From positions 3,806,027 through 3,870,026 of the forward strand of contig NC_054390.1 of assembly GCF_001625195.1 (NCBI RefSeq): a stretch of 64,000 bases of DNA, written 5' to 3'. The DNA is from Drechmeria coniospora. Lineage: Eukaryota; Ascomycota; Sordariomycetes; Hypocreales; Ophiocordycipitaceae. The notes under the pieces are model-generated. The model was not told where the DNA came from. It did not search any database and saw nothing but the letters and a program-made list of their open reading frames with translations. The translations under genes were made by a program, and so were the position numbers. Each line of letters begins with the position of its first letter. Within the stretch, counting starts at the first letter, position 1. This document shows, piece by piece, positions 24,179 to 34,334 of the stretch.

Positions 24179-24843
24179 TCAGTCCGCCGCTACCTTTCCT
24201 TGCACTGCTGACTTGTTAGCAAACCAAGAGAAAGTATCATTGGACAACCGCGAACACTCACAACTTTGGAAGCAGTCTTCGCAGCAGCCGTGGTCGCATG
24301 TCCTCTCTTTCCGCTCATCCTTCTCCGAGGACCTGTTCGTCTCTGACCGCTGCACCTTCTGCACACACCAGCCGGTCGTGTTCGGGCCTTGTCTACACTG
24401 GCAGCAGACCCACCGTCCACCCTTGGCCTTGAAAGCACAGTTTTGCAATGGGCAGTCACTTCTGCCATGTCGTGTTTGCCCAATGTCCGCGTCGTTGCAG
24501 CTGTTCCTACGTCCAGAGGTCGCGTCGTATTTCGCGTGCCGGCAATAGAACCATCTGATTGACGTGTGCCCACACACATGTTCCCGCGGCTCTCCTCTGC
24601 ACATGGTTCGCACGGGGCGGGTGGGTAGTATGTCGTGACGTTTCTCACCAGCAGGTGCTTCTCCCTTCTGCAGAGCATGCATAGGCCAACGTCGACGGGA
24701 GTTTTGCGGCCGAGGAAACCGTCTTGATAATGGGCCTCGGCGAGCAGCGCATCGCCTTTTATGTTCTGGTCGAGGAGACCAACCGGTGATTCACAACATG
24801 AGAACTCGCTTTTGTGCCCGCAGCCTTTTGACTGGCTCGCCAT
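24179..24843 (-). CDS. Cys-rich zinc-finger-like protein A
   Basis: Proposed exons 24843-24649, 24589-24262 and 24207-24179 give 183 residues. Intron 2 (54 bp, GTGAGT...CTAAC...TCAG) is convincing. Intron 1 has a good GTGAGA donor, but the acceptor that restores frame is a poor GAG (59 bp); the better CAG seven bases earlier would break the frame, so an alternative structure or an indel is possible. The protein has CGH...C clusters, LCMLC, then CPLQNC, GRWVCCQC...GPNT and CDHGCCEDC. The W-x-C-x2-C...N and C-x-H-x2-C-x2-C spacing resembles RanBP2-type or related zinc fingers. No signal peptide, so probably intracellular. It is clearly related to the protein at 25955-26332. Function unknown. 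Confidence 0.6.
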
Positions 24844-25954
24844 CGAGTGAGAGCCGTGCTCTGCTATTTACTTTCCTCTCTGACGGATTTATAGCCGAAA
24901 TGATTCATTCGCGAATCCCGGACTGCCATGATATATGCCCAATCGGAGGAACAAGCAACTTGCCGCACCCGATACCCACAACCACGGCACCGGTGCGGTA
25001 GACTGGATCACACGGGAGCTTGGGACTGCTTCTCGATGTCTCGGGGGGAATCACGGTAGTGGATTTCAATGGCCAGACGACTCATTGGACGAGACAGAAC
25101 TGGGCGATGCCCCTCTACTGATCTGTGGCCGAGGTCGTTGTGGGTGTGTCGAATCTCGCAGGGCGGCCATCTTGGCGATCGCTTGAGAAAAGCTCGACTG
25201 CCGAACGATGAAGCCGACCGAGAGACTTGCGAGACATGCACTGTTTTCGATACTGCAGCTCGCCGATACGTCTCGACGCCCAGATGCAAGGCGGGCCACT
25301 CTGTGACGAGAACAGTAATGTGTCGCACACGCGCCGAAAAGTCGACGCCTGTCATGCCGGATCAGGGCCCTACCAGTCGTTGGGACCTGGACAGTGTGCA
25401 CTTTGCAATGCCGTCTCAATGTGGAGGCAGCGTTCTATGCTTATTTAATGGCCTGGTTCGATCATATACATGACTGGAGCATTCATCAACACGGTCGGAG
25501 GCGATGGAAGTGCGTGTAGGTGCAATTTTTTATCCTCGACTTTTGCCGCCAGTGTTTTGTTCGTTTGTCCAACGTTTCCCTGCAGGCCTGCAGGGCATGT
25601 TACCTACCATATCCGAAATTCTGGATCTGGTCCACCGACCCTGTCTCAAGACATTCGAAGATTCTCATATCCATTACTCCCTATCCAACGTGCATGATGC
25701 AGCTTCTCGAGCCGGGAGATTGCCAGTTTCATGTCTTGTCTGCCCCAGCATTTCAGTGACCTGGCAACCATTGCGTCGCACGCAGAAGGCAACATAAAAT
25801 TTAGGATCAAACATGATACTGCTTCAAGGACAGGACAAAATTTCCCCTATGACTCTATTCCAACGGATGGGGGTCTGGAGCGACTTATCATTCTGGCAGC
25901 TCGTCGGATCAAAAGCCTAGGCTGTGCCTTTCACCATGACAGCAGGGGATGTAG
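24844..25954. other. Spacer between the two Cys-rich genes
   Basis: About 1.1 kb. Minus-strand open frames at 25008-25355 (ATG-initiated, 115 codons) and 25066-25419 overlap in different frames. Neither has Cys clusters like the flanking genes, and I cannot choose between them, so no gene is called. Confidence 0.4.
24888..24893 (-). promoter_or_regulatory. TATA box of Cys-rich gene A
   Basis: TATAAA on the minus strand, 45 bp upstream of the ATG at 24843. The spacing implies a very short leader. It supports 24843 as the true start. Confidence 0.55.
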
Positions 25955-26332
25955 TCAACCGCCCTCCCGTATGAAGCCATAGCTTTGCATCCGCCAGCTC
26001 CCTCGCGGACAGCCAGAGCAGCACATGTGTTGGCACTGAATCAACGTGCCCCCAACCGTCATCTCGCAGCCGCAGCGAGCCTTGGTGTTCATCACTTTCC
26101 CACACTCGCAGCAATTCCACCGACCGTCGCGTTGCCAATAAGGACAGTTTGGTAGCAGCGGACACGACGGCGACCCGGTTCTTGACGCGGGTCCCTCATG
26201 CTCGATGGGTTCGTATTTGTACTTTTTGCAAGCAGACGCGGGTCGTCCGTCGGATGCTGGATTCTTGGAGCAGCGATCGCACGACTTGATGTTGTGCCCG
26301 CAAGCGAGGATGATGCATCTGTCGGTACACAT
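25955..26332 (-). CDS. Cys-rich zinc-finger-like protein B
   Basis: A single exon of 125 residues from the ATG at 26332, the first ATG after a TATA box at 26573-26578. It begins MCTDRCIILACGHNIKSCDRC and ends with CPLLPNCPYWQRDGRWNCCE, then C...NTKARCGC, then CQHMCCSGC. These blocks line up one for one with protein A at 24179-24843 (CGH-x5-6-C, CPL-x2-NC, GRW-x-CC-x-C, NT, C-x-H-x2-C-x2-C). The spacing suggests two or more bound zinc ions, like RanBP2-type or RING-derived fingers. There is no signal peptide or membrane segment. It could be a DNA-, RNA- or ubiquitin-binding adaptor; I do not assign a function. The two genes probably arose by tandem duplication. Confidence 0.65.
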   Translation of the reverse strand: MCTDRCIILACGHNIKSCDRCSKNPASDGRPASACKKYKYEPIEHEGPASRTGSPSCPLLPNCPYWQRDGRWNCCECGKVMNTKARCGCEMTVGGTLIQCQHMCCSGCPRGSWRMQSYGFIREGG

Positions 26333-26572
26333 GATTTTTGCTTGCTCGACGATAGGGAAGTTCGGGGTCGACAATGAAGGCTCACACAGCAGGATTGTGG
26401 CAGATGTGGAGCTACCTATCCCGTTCTGGACTCCCGCTGATCGATGGAGGATGTGTTGAGCACAAGTGTAGTGAGTAGGGCGAGGTTTGGTCTGGTCGTG
26501 TACTGTCTTGACTCTCTTGCTTTGTTTTGTTCTGCTAAGACCTTGAAGCGTCCCCGATCGACGGCTGCCCTA

Positions 26573-26578
26573 TTTATA
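26573..26578 (-). promoter_or_regulatory. TATA box of Cys-rich gene B
   Basis: TATAAA on the minus strand (in GGTATAAATAGGG), about 240 bp upstream of the ATG at 26332. No ATG occurs between the expected transcription start near 26540 and 26332, so this start is favoured. Confidence 0.55.
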
Positions 26579-27244
26579 CCCTTACGGCATCGAGGCCTCC
26601 TCCGAGTTGGTCACACAGCACAACTCGCGTGTCTCTCGCGTTTTGGCGGACTGAATACCGGCCTCTGGTTGACGCACGGCGCTGGATACGCCTCGATTTC
26701 AGAGAGCAGACGGCAGCATGATGAGCGAGTCCGTCACGATCAGGGCTCCAGCACCTGTCGAAGTACTGGACAAGACAGTAGCCAATCTCGGCTGTGACGC
26801 GGTATTATTGGCATCGACACGTGGCAGCCTTGATTTTTTCGCCTGGTATTCCGCCTCAGTATCCCTCCCCCGCTTCCTTCTCTTCAGGAGACCGCCGTTT
26901 CAGTGATCGGCACGAGGGAGTGAAGCAAGGTGGGAGCTTTGGGATGTCGCTCGGGGTTGTCGGCCTGGGTGATGCGTGCCCGAGGATGACTTTTGAGCAC
27001 CGTGGCCAGGCGGCTTGGGGTGCGTCGCCATCCGGCAGGGCTGAGCCACGCTGGGCCGCAGATTTCGTAGGGATGCCGCAGCTGAAAGAACTTGGTAATG
27101 CGACAGCAAGTCTGGGGGGGGGGTTAAGACAGGCGAGGAGGTATGGTGATGAATATCGCCTCCCTCCCTGTCGGACTAGATGAAACCTCCCCCATGCCAT
27201 GATGCAGTCGTGGTTAGTTGTACACATCACAATAACATCCATTC

Positions 27245-27676
27245 TTATATCTTCAGGCCGCCTGTTTTCAAATCCCCGTGCCAGCCTACGACAGCATGGT
27301 AGCAGATTGTGTCGGGACATCCAACCGTTGGGTTCGTGCTTGCGCTATACACGTTCCCGCCTCGCTTTAACTTACAGCACACCCGCCTCTCGCCGAGGTC
27401 CCCAGACCAGCAAATCCCTCCACTACGTTTATGGCTCGCAACGCATGGGCCCAACTCGGCGGTTGTGAATCGTGAGAGCAATGGACACCGGGTCCCGTCG
27501 CTGACGCCGCTGGCGGTCCACAACAGGGCATTGGTGCAAGGAGCCACGGGCAGGTTCTTCATCGCGTTGACGGCAGAACCCGGACACGGACAGTATGGGT
27601 AGCCATTCGTAAAAAAAAAGGAGGGCCGAGGACAAGGGGGGCTGTGATGGTAATGAACCGTCGAGCAGATGCACAT
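27245..27676 (-). CDS. Possible Cys-rich small protein (weak)
   Basis: An ATG-initiated minus-strand frame of 143 codons with about 13 Cys (YPYCPCPGSAVNAM, VAPCTNALLW, TRCPLL, GGICWSGD, VCC, then GCPDTICYH). A strong GTAAGT donor sits inside it right after a VC codon pair, so the true 3' part may differ. The N-terminus is not a signal peptide, and a poly-Lys/Phe-type homopolymer (A run at about 27610 on the plus strand) falls within the frame. It may be another member of the local Cys-rich group, a broken copy, or chance. Confidence 0.22.
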   Translation of the reverse strand: MCICSTVHYHHSPPCPRPSFFFTNGYPYCPCPGSAVNAMKNLPVAPCTNALLWTASGVSDGTRCPLLSRFTTAELGPCVASHKRSGGICWSGDLGERRVCCKLKRGGNVYSASTNPTVGCPDTICYHAVVGWHGDLKTGGLKI

Positions 27677-28339
27677 CTTAATGGAACCATTTTCCTTCTT
27701 CTCGCTTCTCGCTTGCTTCTCCCGTATCAGAAGGATGAGAATAGTTCAGCAGCCAATAATGGACAGGTCGGTGTGCACAAGGCTTGGCAGCGCTGAAGGT
27801 TGGTGATCACTCAGGTGAGGCGGCTGACTGATTCGGGCATTGGTGATGACGACAGGTTCCGCAGAGGATGTACTGTATGTCTCGGCGAGTTGCATGACCA
27901 AAAGTATCTGGCCAGGTGAGGCTGAGAATGGTAAATGCAAACCGAAAGGGCTCGGGGCACTAGGGGCAGAACTTTTTAATAATCGGTTCGGCTGTGTTGG
28001 CAATCGTCGCCAGAGTAGGCAGGGGTGAGTTGACTACCCTGGTATTCAGCGTAGAAAACTAGGCTTTGGGTTGGCACGCAGATGGCGAGCGGCCGCAGGA
28101 TTTCTTGTTTCAGGACCCAGCGGTGACATAGGATATGCCGTCCCTAATACCGGACGGTTGCTTGTAGATTCCTTGACAAGGACACTGCGGTCACCCGGTT
28201 TTAGCAATGATAGTGATTATATGTTTCCGCCTAGGGTAACGAGGCCTTCGCGTTGTTATCTACTGGAGCGCGAGAAGTAGTAATTCGACACTCTGGGAGA
28301 TGAGCCCAGCCCGTGAGATGGATGTGGTGATTCTGTTGA

Positions 28340-28499
28340 TCAATCAAAGATTTGCACATCGAAATCTTTTTTTCGTTCTGCGGTCTGATCGCATCTGAAG
28401 GCGAGTATGCACTTGCTCTCATAGCCATTGTCCTGACAGTATTCTGTGTAATTGAAGAAGCCAAAGATAGCGCGCCGGAACAAGGCATTTTGACATGTT
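28340..28499 (-). CDS. Possible terminal exon of a Cys-rich protein (weak)
   Basis: After a TAG acceptor at 28500-28501, the minus strand reads TCQNALFRRAIFGFFNYTEY, then CQDNGYESKCILAFRCDQ, and ends at a TGA at 28340-28342. The regular Cys spacing and absence of low complexity look protein-like. I could not find an upstream exon that joins in phase. An alternative frame over the same DNA is also open, so this remains a suggestion. Confidence 0.2.
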
Positions 28500-29761
28500 C
28501 CTAAATATCATGCCATAAAATCGCGGGACGCAAGCGACCAAGTGAAAGTCAACATAATCTCGCTGAGGAGAAAGAACAGGCCAGATCTCGTATCGCCACC
28601 CCCGAAGGAAGTTTCAGTCGCTCGGGGTTTGTGGCAGGCATGGGAAAGAGAGACACTGTATAACATTGTCCTTGCGAATCAGGAAGGACTCTGGTTTCTG
28701 GGGATTCGCCCGCCACGACGATATCACGAATCTTGCAATCCCACACAGAGCAGCTCGCGGCAGAACTGATACAGCTTCTCTTCCCAGTGGCATTGCGCAG
28801 GACTTCAAGAAAACAGGACAAGTCTTGGCATGCGGACTTTTTTTTTAGGCTGCATCGAGGAATGAGAAGTGTCCGGCCACGCGACAGGAGGCATTTTCGG
28901 TCAGACTGCATGTCAAGCTGGAAGTGAGATCGGCCGGTGCAAAGAAGCATGGCCTGGTGATGTGCATTGGTGGAATTTGGACAACACCCTTCCTCACCGA
29001 CATGGCTTCTATCCACTGTCCAGAGTTATTTTATTGGCCCCGCGCCAGATGATGCCGTTTGCGATTCTAGAAGGTTCATTTAACTCTGCACAGCGGGTTG
29101 CAGCATTCTGTTGAAAGGCCTTACGATGGTGCTCTCATTTTGGCACCATTCAAGTAGCCTTCAGCGGCAGCTATCGGGCCACCAAGACGCCAGATCTGCG
29201 ACCAAAGTGACAGGGAGAAACACTGCACCCAGCTGATATCGGGAGAGTTGAGCCCATCTAGCCAAGCACAATCAAGTCGGTACGCAAGTTTGCAAACCAG
29301 GGCTGGGGGGTAATTTCCGATGTCCAACGCTCGTCGCATAACCATCGCCACTCTGCGTACATGACATCGACGGCGAGATGCGTCATGCTGTGACAATGGT
29401 GCGGTGTTGTGTGTGGTGCGTCGCGCAGGAGTCTGGGGCAGTGCATGTTGACGAGATTCTGCCCAGTGGCACCAGGTAGTGTCGAACCGAGTGGGAGGCC
29501 GAGAAGGGCGGCATCACCATCGCAAGTCGAATCGAACGGCCGATGGACGGGGCAAGAGGAGGGAGGGACGACTCGGGCCCAAGGATGAGCACAGGTAAAC
29601 ATGGTGATGCAAAGGAATAGTCCGCATTGCTTGCGCCAGGTGGTTGGCACTTGAAACTTGAGTCGTGAAGAAAGGTCATGAAGAGCAGCACGCAGTTGGT
29701 GAAGATTTTACCGGCCCAGATACTCCCAAACGCCATTCAATGCACTCGTGATGGGATCATG

Positions 29762-31262
29762 TCAAAACCTAACTTCTCGTCAGCAAAAAAGGCGCCATCT
29801 GGACAACAGTAACGATGAGTGACTTGCCTTATCTCGTACGAACCGGCCCTCGTCATGTAACGAACCCACTTGACACTCGAATAATTGCTCTTCTCAAACA
29901 CCTTGAGGTACCGCACCAGCAAGCCAGAGCTCGTAAACATGAGCAGACTAAAGTTCATGCTCAGAGGCGGTCGACTCCAGGCTCGCTGGTTGGTCATGCT
30001 CGTGAGCAGAGCCTCGGCGCTGAGAACGTACTCGCTCTGGCCGGTGAACCTGCCAATCTTCCAGACGATGTTGTTCTCGCTCGGTTCATACTTGGCCTTG
30101 CCCTGGGTGCAGCGCTCGATAATCTTGGCCGTGTTGAGGGGCGTCGGTATCTTGACGATGACGTTGGTGGCAAAGAGTTTGGAACCGAAGTTGGCCTTGA
30201 CGCCGATGCTGTACTCGACCTTGGTGCGACCAACCTCGTTGACGATGGCGTGAACCTTGAAGGGGAGGTTGACGTTTTCGGTGGAGCGGTAGCGCATGAG
30301 CTCGAACTCGCCGTCGGGGGGCACGAAGCTGATGATCCTGTCCGTGTCGAACTTGCCCAGCTTGACGCACTGGTGGAACTGGCAGTCCTCGAGGGTGACG
30401 CTGCCGGCGGCGGCCTTGGTCGCCTTGGAGCCGGTGCGGTTGCCGCTGGGATAGCTCTGGAGCCCATCGTTGTCGAGCAGCAGGCGGTCGTTGAGGCCGA
30501 ACTTGCACTCGGGCGTGCCGGACAGATAGGCGCGCATAACGATCTGGCCGGTCACGTCGGCTCGCAGGACGGCGCCGGTGGCGGACATGAGGAGGTTGAC
30601 GTCCTCGATGACGTCGACAAAGGCCTCGTTCTTTCGGTATCGGACGTCGGCCTTTCGCCAGGAGAGGGCACCGGTAGCCTGCATGGTGATCTTGGACGTG
30701 TCCTCGGGACGAACCTCGGACTTGACGCCCTCGGTGGTTATGTACATCTTGAGCGTGTCGGTCTCGGTGTTTTGGGGATAGCCAAAGTCGATGATTTCTA
30801 TCATCGGATCAGTCAGCATCGCATCACTTTACTCTCATTTCCCCCGCAGCATCGAACGGTGCATGCCCAGTCGTGTGCGGGGACGAACAAAGGGAGGGGG
30901 AGGGGGGGTAGAAGGAGGATAATACCATCGAGAAGTTCGTAGACGAGGACAAAGTTGTTCTTGACGGCCTCCTCGTCGAACTTGCCAAAGTAGCCCTTGC
31001 CGAGCTGGATGAGGCGGTAGAGGAACTCGAAGACGAGGGCGGCATTGGCATTGCTCTTGGTGATGGCGACGAGGTAGATGTTCTCGTGTTTGACGTGGCT
31101 AAAGGTGGTGCTGCCGAGCGTCAGGATCGGCGACCGGACTTGTGCGTTGGAGATGACTTGGATGCGAAAGACGTCGGCGAGGCGGGGACGGCAGTCGTTG
31201 CGAAAGGCGCGGAAGATGAGGTTCTCGCCCTTTTGATTGAAAATGAGGACGCCTGAGATCAT
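29762..31262 (-). CDS. APM4: Clathrin adaptor AP-2 complex mu subunit
   Basis: Three exons: 31262-30926, 30797-29828 and a 7-nt last exon 29768-29762; 437 residues, as in other AP-2 mu chains. Intron 1 is 128 bp (GTATTA...ATAG). Intron 2 is 59 bp and uses a GC donor (AG/GCAAGT) with a TGCTGAC branch point; joining it gives AGSYEIRF and stop, the usual mu2 C-terminus. Reading through instead gives an unrelated 29-residue tail. The N-terminal longin-like domain (MISGVLIFNQKGENLIFRAF) docks on the AP-2 core; the C-terminal mu-homology domain (from about residue 170) binds YxxPhi cargo signals and PIP2. It acts in clathrin-mediated endocytosis at the plasma membrane. Confidence 0.95.
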
Positions 31263-32124
31263 CGCGACGGCTGTAGGGGGGGAGGAGGAGGGGGGGCGAG
31301 TCACTGGTGAAGGTCGAAGTTGACGTTGGAGGATCCGATGCTGAACCAGCTCATTTGATCTGGGGGGGGGGGGGGGGTTCTGCCGCAGAGCTCACAGGCG
31401 GTGAGCGCTGCTGTTAAAGCGGGAGGGAGGGTAAATACAGCACACTGCAGCCAGCACTATGTTTAGGTGGGAGGCGGCAAGGACTTTAGTTGGTGGTAAT
31501 TGCGCCAAGGTACCACGAATACCTGTATTTATTGCACCTACAGTAATTAATACCTACTTGTACAACTACAGTAAATGTACATATATGTACATGTACTGTA
31601 CGGCCTACTAGTAAGTACTGTAGAGGTTATCATCGGGCCCTGGCTCCCTGTATTGACTCTGCAACAGCACCACTCCCCACGACAAGGTTCGCGTTGTAGA
31701 GTATGCACGAATATAAAACATTAATATATGTTAAAACACATAATATATATATAATATCATGCATATGTATATGTTATTACATGGAGTATCATAACATGGA
31801 GTATCATAACATGTACATCTTTATACACAATCGGGGCCGATTTACTCGCGCGGCAGAGGCCAATTCCTCCCATGGCACATCGCGGGACAGGACTCGCTCG
31901 TCATGGTAAGTGGCGGGATTTCCTAAGACGCTACTACTACCATGGTAATAATAGTACCATGTCACTGCTGTACAAGTATTATAGTGAGCCTATTCATGTA
32001 CTGGTACTTACAGATTACAAGTACTCCATACCAGTGTTTTTGTCACTTGATATTCCAACCTGCAACCTTCGGCCCCCCCCCCCCCCTTTCTCGCCTCGTG
32101 TCGGGAACAAATTTCACAGTTCCC
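31263..32124. other. Divergent promoter region with repeats
   Basis: The shared upstream region of the AP-2 mu (minus) and PLD-like (plus) genes. It contains a run of 16 G (31362-31377), a small GTAC-rich patch (about 31540-31620), a very AT-rich stretch (31700-31780), two tandem copies of the 15-mer ATGGAGTATCATAAC (31781-31810), and a run of 14 C (32073-32086). Confidence 0.55.
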
Positions 32125-33615
32125 ATGTCAACACCAGTCGAATTCCCCGCCTCGTTCGTGAGACCGTGGCTCGAACTATTGCGGTCTCACCAAAGCGAAC
32201 AGCAGCAGGACTTCCCCAACCGGCACGTCGCACATCCAGAGTCCCTCATCACCACGAGCATCCCGAAATCCCTTGACCTGGGCACCGGCCTCTCGATCTT
32301 CACCCGCGCCATCCTTCCGGCCATTCTGTCCGCCACCCACTCCGTTCACTTCGTCACCTGCTACTGGGCAGCTTCCCCCACGCTCGATGCGCTTCGGGAG
32401 ACCCTTTGGCAGCTTGCCTCGTCGCGAAAGCACCGCACCGCCGGCGCGCCAAAGCTACGCATCACCATCGGTTTTTCTTCCAGTGGACTTCTGCAGAAGC
32501 TCTTTCACACCTCCTCCAGGGCCGGCCACATCTATCCGCCAGCCCAATGGCGCAAGCTGGGCCTTCCGGACGAAAGCTCGCTCCGGGACGGCGGCATCGA
32601 ACTGACGGTCAAGAGTCTCTTCTTCACCCCTCTGAGCGTTATCCATCCCAAATACGTCATCGTCGACGAGGCAAGAGCCTTCGTCCCCAGCTGCAACGTA
32701 AGCTGGGAGCGCTGGTTCGAGGGCTGCATCGAGCTGGAGGGGGAGGCCGTGTCGACCATGCTGTCCTTGCACGCCGCCGTTTGGGAAATCGGGTCAAGAT
32801 CAAGATCGTTGCCGAATGCCAACATCAATAACAACGCTGCGACCGGCGGCAACTTCCAAAGCAGGCATTCCGCAACGGAAGGAGACGGAGAGGTGTTGGA
32901 ATCGATCACGAGCTGCACTGCCTTGTCCGATGGCCCCTACGGCCGTGGCTTGTCGACCACCCAGTCCATCAAGATTGCCTTTCCACACCCGGTCCCGACG
33001 ATATTCCTGCCGTCATCGCACCACCGAAATCCCCGCTTCACTTTCTTTCCATTCTTGTCGCGGTCCAGGCCGCCCATGACGCCGCTCAACGGCGCGCTCC
33101 TTACCCTCTTCGCCAACGCGCAGAGTGACATTGCCATCCTGACGCCCAACATGACCTCCTGGCCTGTGCTCGACGCCCTCCTCGACGCCCTCGACCGGGG
33201 TGTCAACGTGCAGATTCGGACGAGCAAGAACATGATGTTGATCGAGCAGCTCATCACGGCCGGCACAACCACGTCGAGATGCCTCGGTCATCTTGTCAAG
33301 AAGTATCGACAGCGGCAGAGGCAGAGGCAGAGGTCGGATCTCGAGGCCCAGGCCGCGTCGCTGGGGAGGCTGGAGATATTGTACTACAAGCCCCTCGACG
33401 GTCGCGGCGACGAGCCGGTCTTTAGCCATTTCAAGATGACCTCGGTCGACCACGACTATCTCGTTCTCGGCTCCGGCAACATGGACAGGGCCAGCTGGTG
33501 GACGAGCCAGGAGCTGGGCGTGCTCCTGTACGTGCCCGGATTTGCCGCAAGCAAGATGTGCGACTCGGTCTTGAACATGCGCACGGAGCTTTACTTTACT
33601 TCGGCCGGCTACTGA
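32125..33615 (+). CDS. Phospholipase D-like protein with two HKD motifs
   Basis: A single exon of 496 residues. Two HxKx4D motifs are present and intact: H174-K176-D181 (HPKYVIVDE) and H435-K437-D442 (HFKMTSVDHD), the second followed by GSGNMDRASW, as in the PLD/cardiolipin synthase/phosphatidylserine synthase superfamily. Two motifs in one chain allow a complete active site, with a phospho-His intermediate. No signal peptide or membrane helix is obvious. The substrate could be a phospholipid or another phosphodiester. The ATG at 32125 was chosen although the frame is open to an ATG at 31942, because the extra 61 codons translate GTAC-type and poly-C DNA. It ends 41 bp from the stop of the convergent oxidoreductase gene. 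Confidence 0.87.
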   Translation: MSTPVEFPASFVRPWLELLRSHQSEQQQDFPNRHVAHPESLITTSIPKSLDLGTGLSIFTRAILPAILSATHSVHFVTCYWAASPTLDALRETLWQLASSRKHRTAGAPKLRITIGFSSSGLLQKLFHTSSRAGHIYPPAQWRKLGLPDESSLRDGGIELTVKSLFFTPLSVIHPKYVIVDEARAFVPSCNVSWERWFEGCIELEGEAVSTMLSLHAAVWEIGSRSRSLPNANINNNAATGGNFQSRHSATEGDGEVLESITSCTALSDGPYGRGLSTTQSIKIAFPHPVPTIFLPSSHHRNPRFTFFPFLSRSRPPMTPLNGALLTLFANAQSDIAILTPNMTSWPVLDALLDALDRGVNVQIRTSKNMMLIEQLITAGTTTSRCLGHLVKKYRQRQRQRQRSDLEAQAASLGRLEILYYKPLDGRGDEPVFSHFKMTSVDHDYLVLGSGNMDRASWWTSQELGVLLYVPGFAASKMCDSVLNMRTELYFTSAGY

Positions 33616-33656
33616 CGCCGACGGTTCGGCTTTCCATTCGGCTAGTGCAGCTAAAT

Positions 33657-34334
33657 CTAGTCGCCTCCCTCTCCCGACGCCTTGATCTTCTCGAAAATTT
33701 CCACGAATGCCTCGGGCTCCCGAGCGCCGTTCAACCGGAAGCTGTCCTGGATCTGGTAATCCGGCACGCCCGAGACGCCGCTCAGCCTGGCCATCGCGGC
33801 GGCTTCGTCGACCTCTGGTCCGCCCGAGTCGCTCTCGACGATGGCGGTTTGAAAGACGTCGACCGGGATGCCGGCGGCCGTGGCGACCTCCTTGAGCGTT
33901 TCGTACTGGGTGATGTCCTTTTCGTTCTCGAAGTAGGCGGCAAACAAGCCGTCGACCGTTTTGAGCTCCACCTCCTCGCCGTATCTCTTGGCCAGGTGCA
34001 CGAGACGATGCGAGTCGCGCGTGTTGCCGGTGCGCCCGCCGTACTTGAAGACGATGCCGACCTCGCGGCCAAACTGCGATAGCCGCTGCTGCATCATGGC
34101 GGTACGCTCGGGGCCGAACTTTTCATGGTAGAACTGCGTCTTGTCCTTGCTCGAGGCGGGGCCCTTTGGCCAGGTCGGGTTGAGCTGGAAGGGGGCATAG
34201 GTGACGGAGAAGGAGTCGGCGCGGTCGGGATATCTCTGCCTCCAGAGCTGCTGCGCGCGTTGGAGCTGTCGACGGCCGACGTAGCACCAGGGGCAGACAG
34301 TATCGGACGTGACGGTGATGCGAAAGGTGGTCAT
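33657..34334 (-). CDS. DsbA-family thiol oxidoreductase, FrnE-like
   Basis: A single exon of 225 residues starting at the ATG at 34334. Near the N-terminus is the thioredoxin-fold redox motif CPWC at 14-17 (SDTVCPWCYVGRRQL). It is followed by the all-alpha insertion typical of FrnE/HCCA isomerase-like proteins (YAPFQLNP, NTRDSHRLVHLAKRYG) and the cis-Pro segment GVSGVPDY. Members catalyse disulfide exchange or glutathione-dependent isomerisation; bacterial FrnE acts in polyketide biosynthesis and stress. No signal peptide is seen, so it is probably cytosolic. The frame is open further upstream but has no closer ATG. It is convergent with the PLD-like gene. Confidence 0.88.
   Translation of the reverse strand: MTTFRITVTSDTVCPWCYVGRRQLQRAQQLWRQRYPDRADSFSVTYAPFQLNPTWPKGPASSKDKTQFYHEKFGPERTAMMQQRLSQFGREVGIVFKYGGRTGNTRDSHRLVHLAKRYGEEVELKTVDGLFAAYFENEKDITQYETLKEVATAAGIPVDVFQTAIVESDSGGPEVDEAAAMARLSGVSGVPDYQIQDSFRLNGAREPEAFVEIFEKIKASGEGGD

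Larger units (their letters stand above)
26579..29761. other. Spacer with weak Cys-rich candidates
   Basis: About 3.2 kb between Cys-rich gene B and the AP-2 mu gene. It contains two weak minus-strand Cys-rich candidates, annotated separately at 27245-27676 and 28340-28499. The rest, including 28550-29740, has overlapping short frames; a minus-strand frame at 28549-29016 contains several Cys but no convincing start or splice structure. No TATA-supported gene is seen here. Confidence 0.4.

Noticed and set aside
25008..25355. 115-codon ATG-initiated minus frame between the Cys-rich genes
   Set aside because: Another frame over the same DNA looks equally plausible and neither has a recognisable feature or a good TATA box.
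31942..32124. 61-codon upstream extension of the PLD-like protein
   Set aside because: In frame and ATG-initiated, but it translates GTAC-type repeats and a poly-C run. The family-like sequence starts at 32125.
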